A stretch of DNA of 64,000 nucleotides from Algoriphagus formosus (GTDB lineage Bacteria; Bacteroidota; Bacteroidia; Cytophagales; Cyclobacteriaceae), in assembly GCF_002807035.1 (NCBI RefSeq), contig NZ_NIUC01000002.1, forward strand, positions 1,765,267 to 1,829,266, written 5' to 3'. A program made the position numbers and the translations under genes. The notes below the pieces were generated by a model. The model searched no databases and was not told where the DNA came from. It saw only the letters and a list, made by a program, of their open reading frames with translations. Shown piece after piece: positions 62,524 to 64,000 of this stretch. The stretch's first letter is position 1. Each line of letters opens with the position of its first letter.

Positions 62524-63633
62524 TTAATCAACTTTTGCCTCCTCGAGGCTTGGGTAATCAGTGTATCCTTTCTCGCCCGGAGTGTAAAAGGTATCCGTAT
62601 CCCATTCTGCCAAAGATGCATCTTGTGCGAAACGCTCAGGAAGATCCGGATTTGAAATAAATGGCTTGCCAAAAGCTACTGCATCAGCTAGGCCTTCAGC
62701 GATGACTTGATTTCCTTTTTCTTGATCGAAAGCAGCATTGATGACCAAAGTGCCCTTGTACATCGGGCGATATCTTTTTGCGATATGCGGTTCCAGATAT
62801 GGAATCTCACTTACGTCATTGAAAGGCTCCGAAAGATGCAGATAAGCCAAATCGTACTGATTGAGTTTTTCGATAATGTAGTCAAATGTAGGAATAGTCT
62901 CCTCATCTGCTTCCATTCCGAAAATACCGTGAAGGGAAGGGTTTAAGCGAAGACCGATTCGATTTTCTGGCATGACTTCCTTTATCGCATCAATCACATC
63001 AAATAGGATTCTAGCCCTATTTTCGATCGAACCACCATATTCATCCATTCTGACATTGCTGGTTCGACTGAAAAACTGATGCAGCAGATAACCATTGGAG
63101 GAGTGAATCTCTACTCCATCAAAACCCGCATCCATCGCATTTTTCGCAGCATTTTTAAAGTCAAGAATAGTCTGTTTGATATCTTCAATAGTCATTTCCT
63201 TAGGAGTGACTGTGTCTTTAAAACCTTTTGGAGTGAAAGACTTTGCATGGGGGTTGATAGCTGAAGGGGCATGCGGTAAGTCTCCATTATGGAAATCCGG
63301 ATGGGAAATTCTGCCCACATGCCACAATTGGATAAAAATATGTCCGCCTTCTTTGTGAACAGCCTCGGTTACTTTTTTCCAGCCTTCCACTTGAGCTTCG
63401 GTGTGAATGCCTGGAGTATTGATATAGCCAACTGCTTTTTCGGAAATTTGAGATCCTTCTGTGATTATCAGGCCTGAAGAGGCTCTTTGTGTGTAGTATT
63501 TTACATGAATGTCAAATGGAGCTTTTGCCTCATTATTCGCCCGACTCCGGGTCATTGGGGCCATCCAAACCCGGTTATTCAAAGTTAAATCTCCAACCTG
63601 AATAGGTTGTAAAAGCGCTTGTTTGCGATCCAT
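62524..63633 (-). CDS. Old-yellow-enzyme family alkene reductase (NADH:flavin oxidoreductase)
   Basis: 369 residues, FMN-binding TIM barrel. VWMAPMTRSRANN binds FMN, VKYYTQRASSGLIITEG is the family block, and FDGVEIHSSNGYLLHQFFS followed by DEYGGSIENRARILFDV is diagnostic for the NemA/OYE group. It reduces activated C=C bonds in enones, maleimides or nitroesters with NAD(P)H. The gene stands alone on the minus strand. Confidence 0.93.
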   Translation of the reverse strand: MDRKQALLQPIQVGDLTLNNRVWMAPMTRSRANNEAKAPFDIHVKYYTQRASSGLIITEGSQISEKAVGYINTPGIHTEAQVEGWKKVTEAVHKEGGHIFIQLWHVGRISHPDFHNGDLPHAPSAINPHAKSFTPKGFKDTVTPKEMTIEDIKQTILDFKNAAKNAMDAGFDGVEIHSSNGYLLHQFFSRTSNVRMDEYGGSIENRARILFDVIDAIKEVMPENRIGLRLNPSLHGIFGMEADEETIPTFDYIIEKLNQYDLAYLHLSEPFNDVSEIPYLEPHIAKRYRPMYKGTLVINAAFDQEKGNQVIAEGLADAVAFGKPFISNPDLPERFAQDASLAEWDTDTFYTPGEKGYTDYPSLEEAKVD

Positions 63634-63712
63634 AAAATAAAATTGGTTTAGTTTTCAAAATTCTGTGTATATACAACTAATCGCTGTCCTTGATAGTTCA
63701 TGAGAATCCACA

Positions 63713-63743
63713 TAAAAAAAGCCATCGAGTAAAACCCGATGGC
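63713..63743 (-). terminator. Terminator of the partial secreted-protein gene
   Basis: On the minus strand AGCCATCG-loop-CGATGGCT is followed by seven T, 24 nt after the stop codon of the gene entering from the right. Confidence 0.9.
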
Positions 63744-63766
63744 TGTTGGTATTTCAAAAGGTGCTT

Positions 63767-64000
63767 TTAGAAGTTGACAGTTACCTCATTTGAACAAGTA
63801 GAAGTTCCTGCTTCACATACTTGATAGGTCAGGCTACCTCCACCTCTATTGCTGGTTTGGTCGGTAAAACTGCTTCCTGAAACTCTTCTTACATAGGCCC
63901 CGTCTCGATAGATATCTACACTTCCAGTATTTCCAGACCATGAAAGGCTTGTTGCCCAGCGGCCTCTGTTTTTGAATCCATTGGCGGTAAGTTCAATTCC
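63767..64000 (-). CDS. C-terminus of a secreted protein with an Ig/FnIII-like domain (partial)
   Basis: Only the last 77 residues are inside the window; the frame is open to the right edge. The sequence forms a beta-sandwich repeat: TSLSWSGNTGSVDIYRDG, then FTDQTSNRGGGSLTYQVCEA and a Cys pair (CEAGTSTCSN). This C-terminal domain is often found after subtilisin-like peptidases and other exported enzymes, so a secreted hydrolase is likely. No catalytic part is visible. No type IX sorting domain pattern ends the protein. Confidence 0.65.
   Translation of the reverse strand, partial: GIELTANGFKNRGRWATSLSWSGNTGSVDIYRDGAYVRRVSGSSFTDQTSNRGGGSLTYQVCEAGTSTCSNEVTVNF

Overview
The window looks like chromosome of a free-living Bacteroidota bacterium of the order Cytophagales, most likely Cyclobacteriaceae (Algoriphagus-like). 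Reasons: a porP/sprF–gldK–gldL–gldM–gldN type IX secretion/gliding locus, a PorW/SprE lipoprotein, an ATP synthase operon that stops after atpG (atpD/atpC must lie elsewhere), many short-signal lipoproteins, DUF885, M1-peptidase/ABC-permease fusions, and almost no Shine-Dalgarno sequences. The taxonomic call is an inference from gene content; no rRNA or tRNA gene was recognised.

Layout. 1–4.9 kb: end of a PorP/SprF protein and gldKLMN, closed by a terminator shared with the convergent uvrC. 4.9–11.9 kb (minus strand): uvrC, then porW/sprE and a class A penicillin-binding protein 3 nt apart. 12.0–17.8 kb (plus): ATP synthase operon, AtpZ/I-like protein, small membrane protein, atpB, E, F, H, A, G, then a strong terminator. 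17.8–19.7 kb: an AT-richer two-gene cassette of an HNH nuclease and a methyltransferase fused to a HIT hydrolase. 19.9–21.9 kb: sulfatase lipoprotein and a DoxX protein. 22.2–28.3 kb: a complete trans-4-hydroxy-L-proline catabolic cluster (epimerase, D-amino-acid dehydrogenase, deaminase, 2-oxoglutarate-semialdehyde dehydrogenase) with a divergent AraC regulator; nearly every gap holds a different palindromic repeat. 28.3–29.2 kb: AbiEii-type nucleotidyltransferase toxin with its overlapping partner. 29.2–34.2 kb: M20 peptidase, DUF5715 protein, variant NodB deacetylase and GH9 enzyme. 34.4–38.9 kb: ABC ATPase and a 1214-residue permease/M1 peptidase fusion. 39.1–43.4 kb: VOC lipoprotein, DUF885 peptidase, M20D amidohydrolase. 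43.6–49.1 kb: five contiguous two-component genes. 49.1–52.0 kb: small stress proteins, MscS channel, Dps. 52.0–56.8 kb: glpF, glpK, glpD and a divergent DeoR-type regulator. 56.8–64 kb: histidine phosphatase, a PIN toxin–antitoxin pair bracketed by perfect 56-bp direct repeats, an RluA-type pseudouridine synthase, a propeller lipoprotein, YpdA-like reductase, NRDE protein, old-yellow-enzyme reductase, and the C-terminus of a secreted protein.

The best candidates for something undescribed are the HNH/methyltransferase–HIT cassette (17.8–19.7 kb) and a family of intergenic repeats built from the 6-bp word RARATA at regular 23–24, 14–16 or 10–11 bp spacing with small hairpins in between (24.56–24.71, 26.18–26.24, 57.30–57.63 and 58.52–58.57 kb), one version of which forms the direct repeats around the PIN module. 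ATG starts were preferred over upstream TTG/GTG starts whenever they expose a signal peptide or remove overlap with a neighbour.
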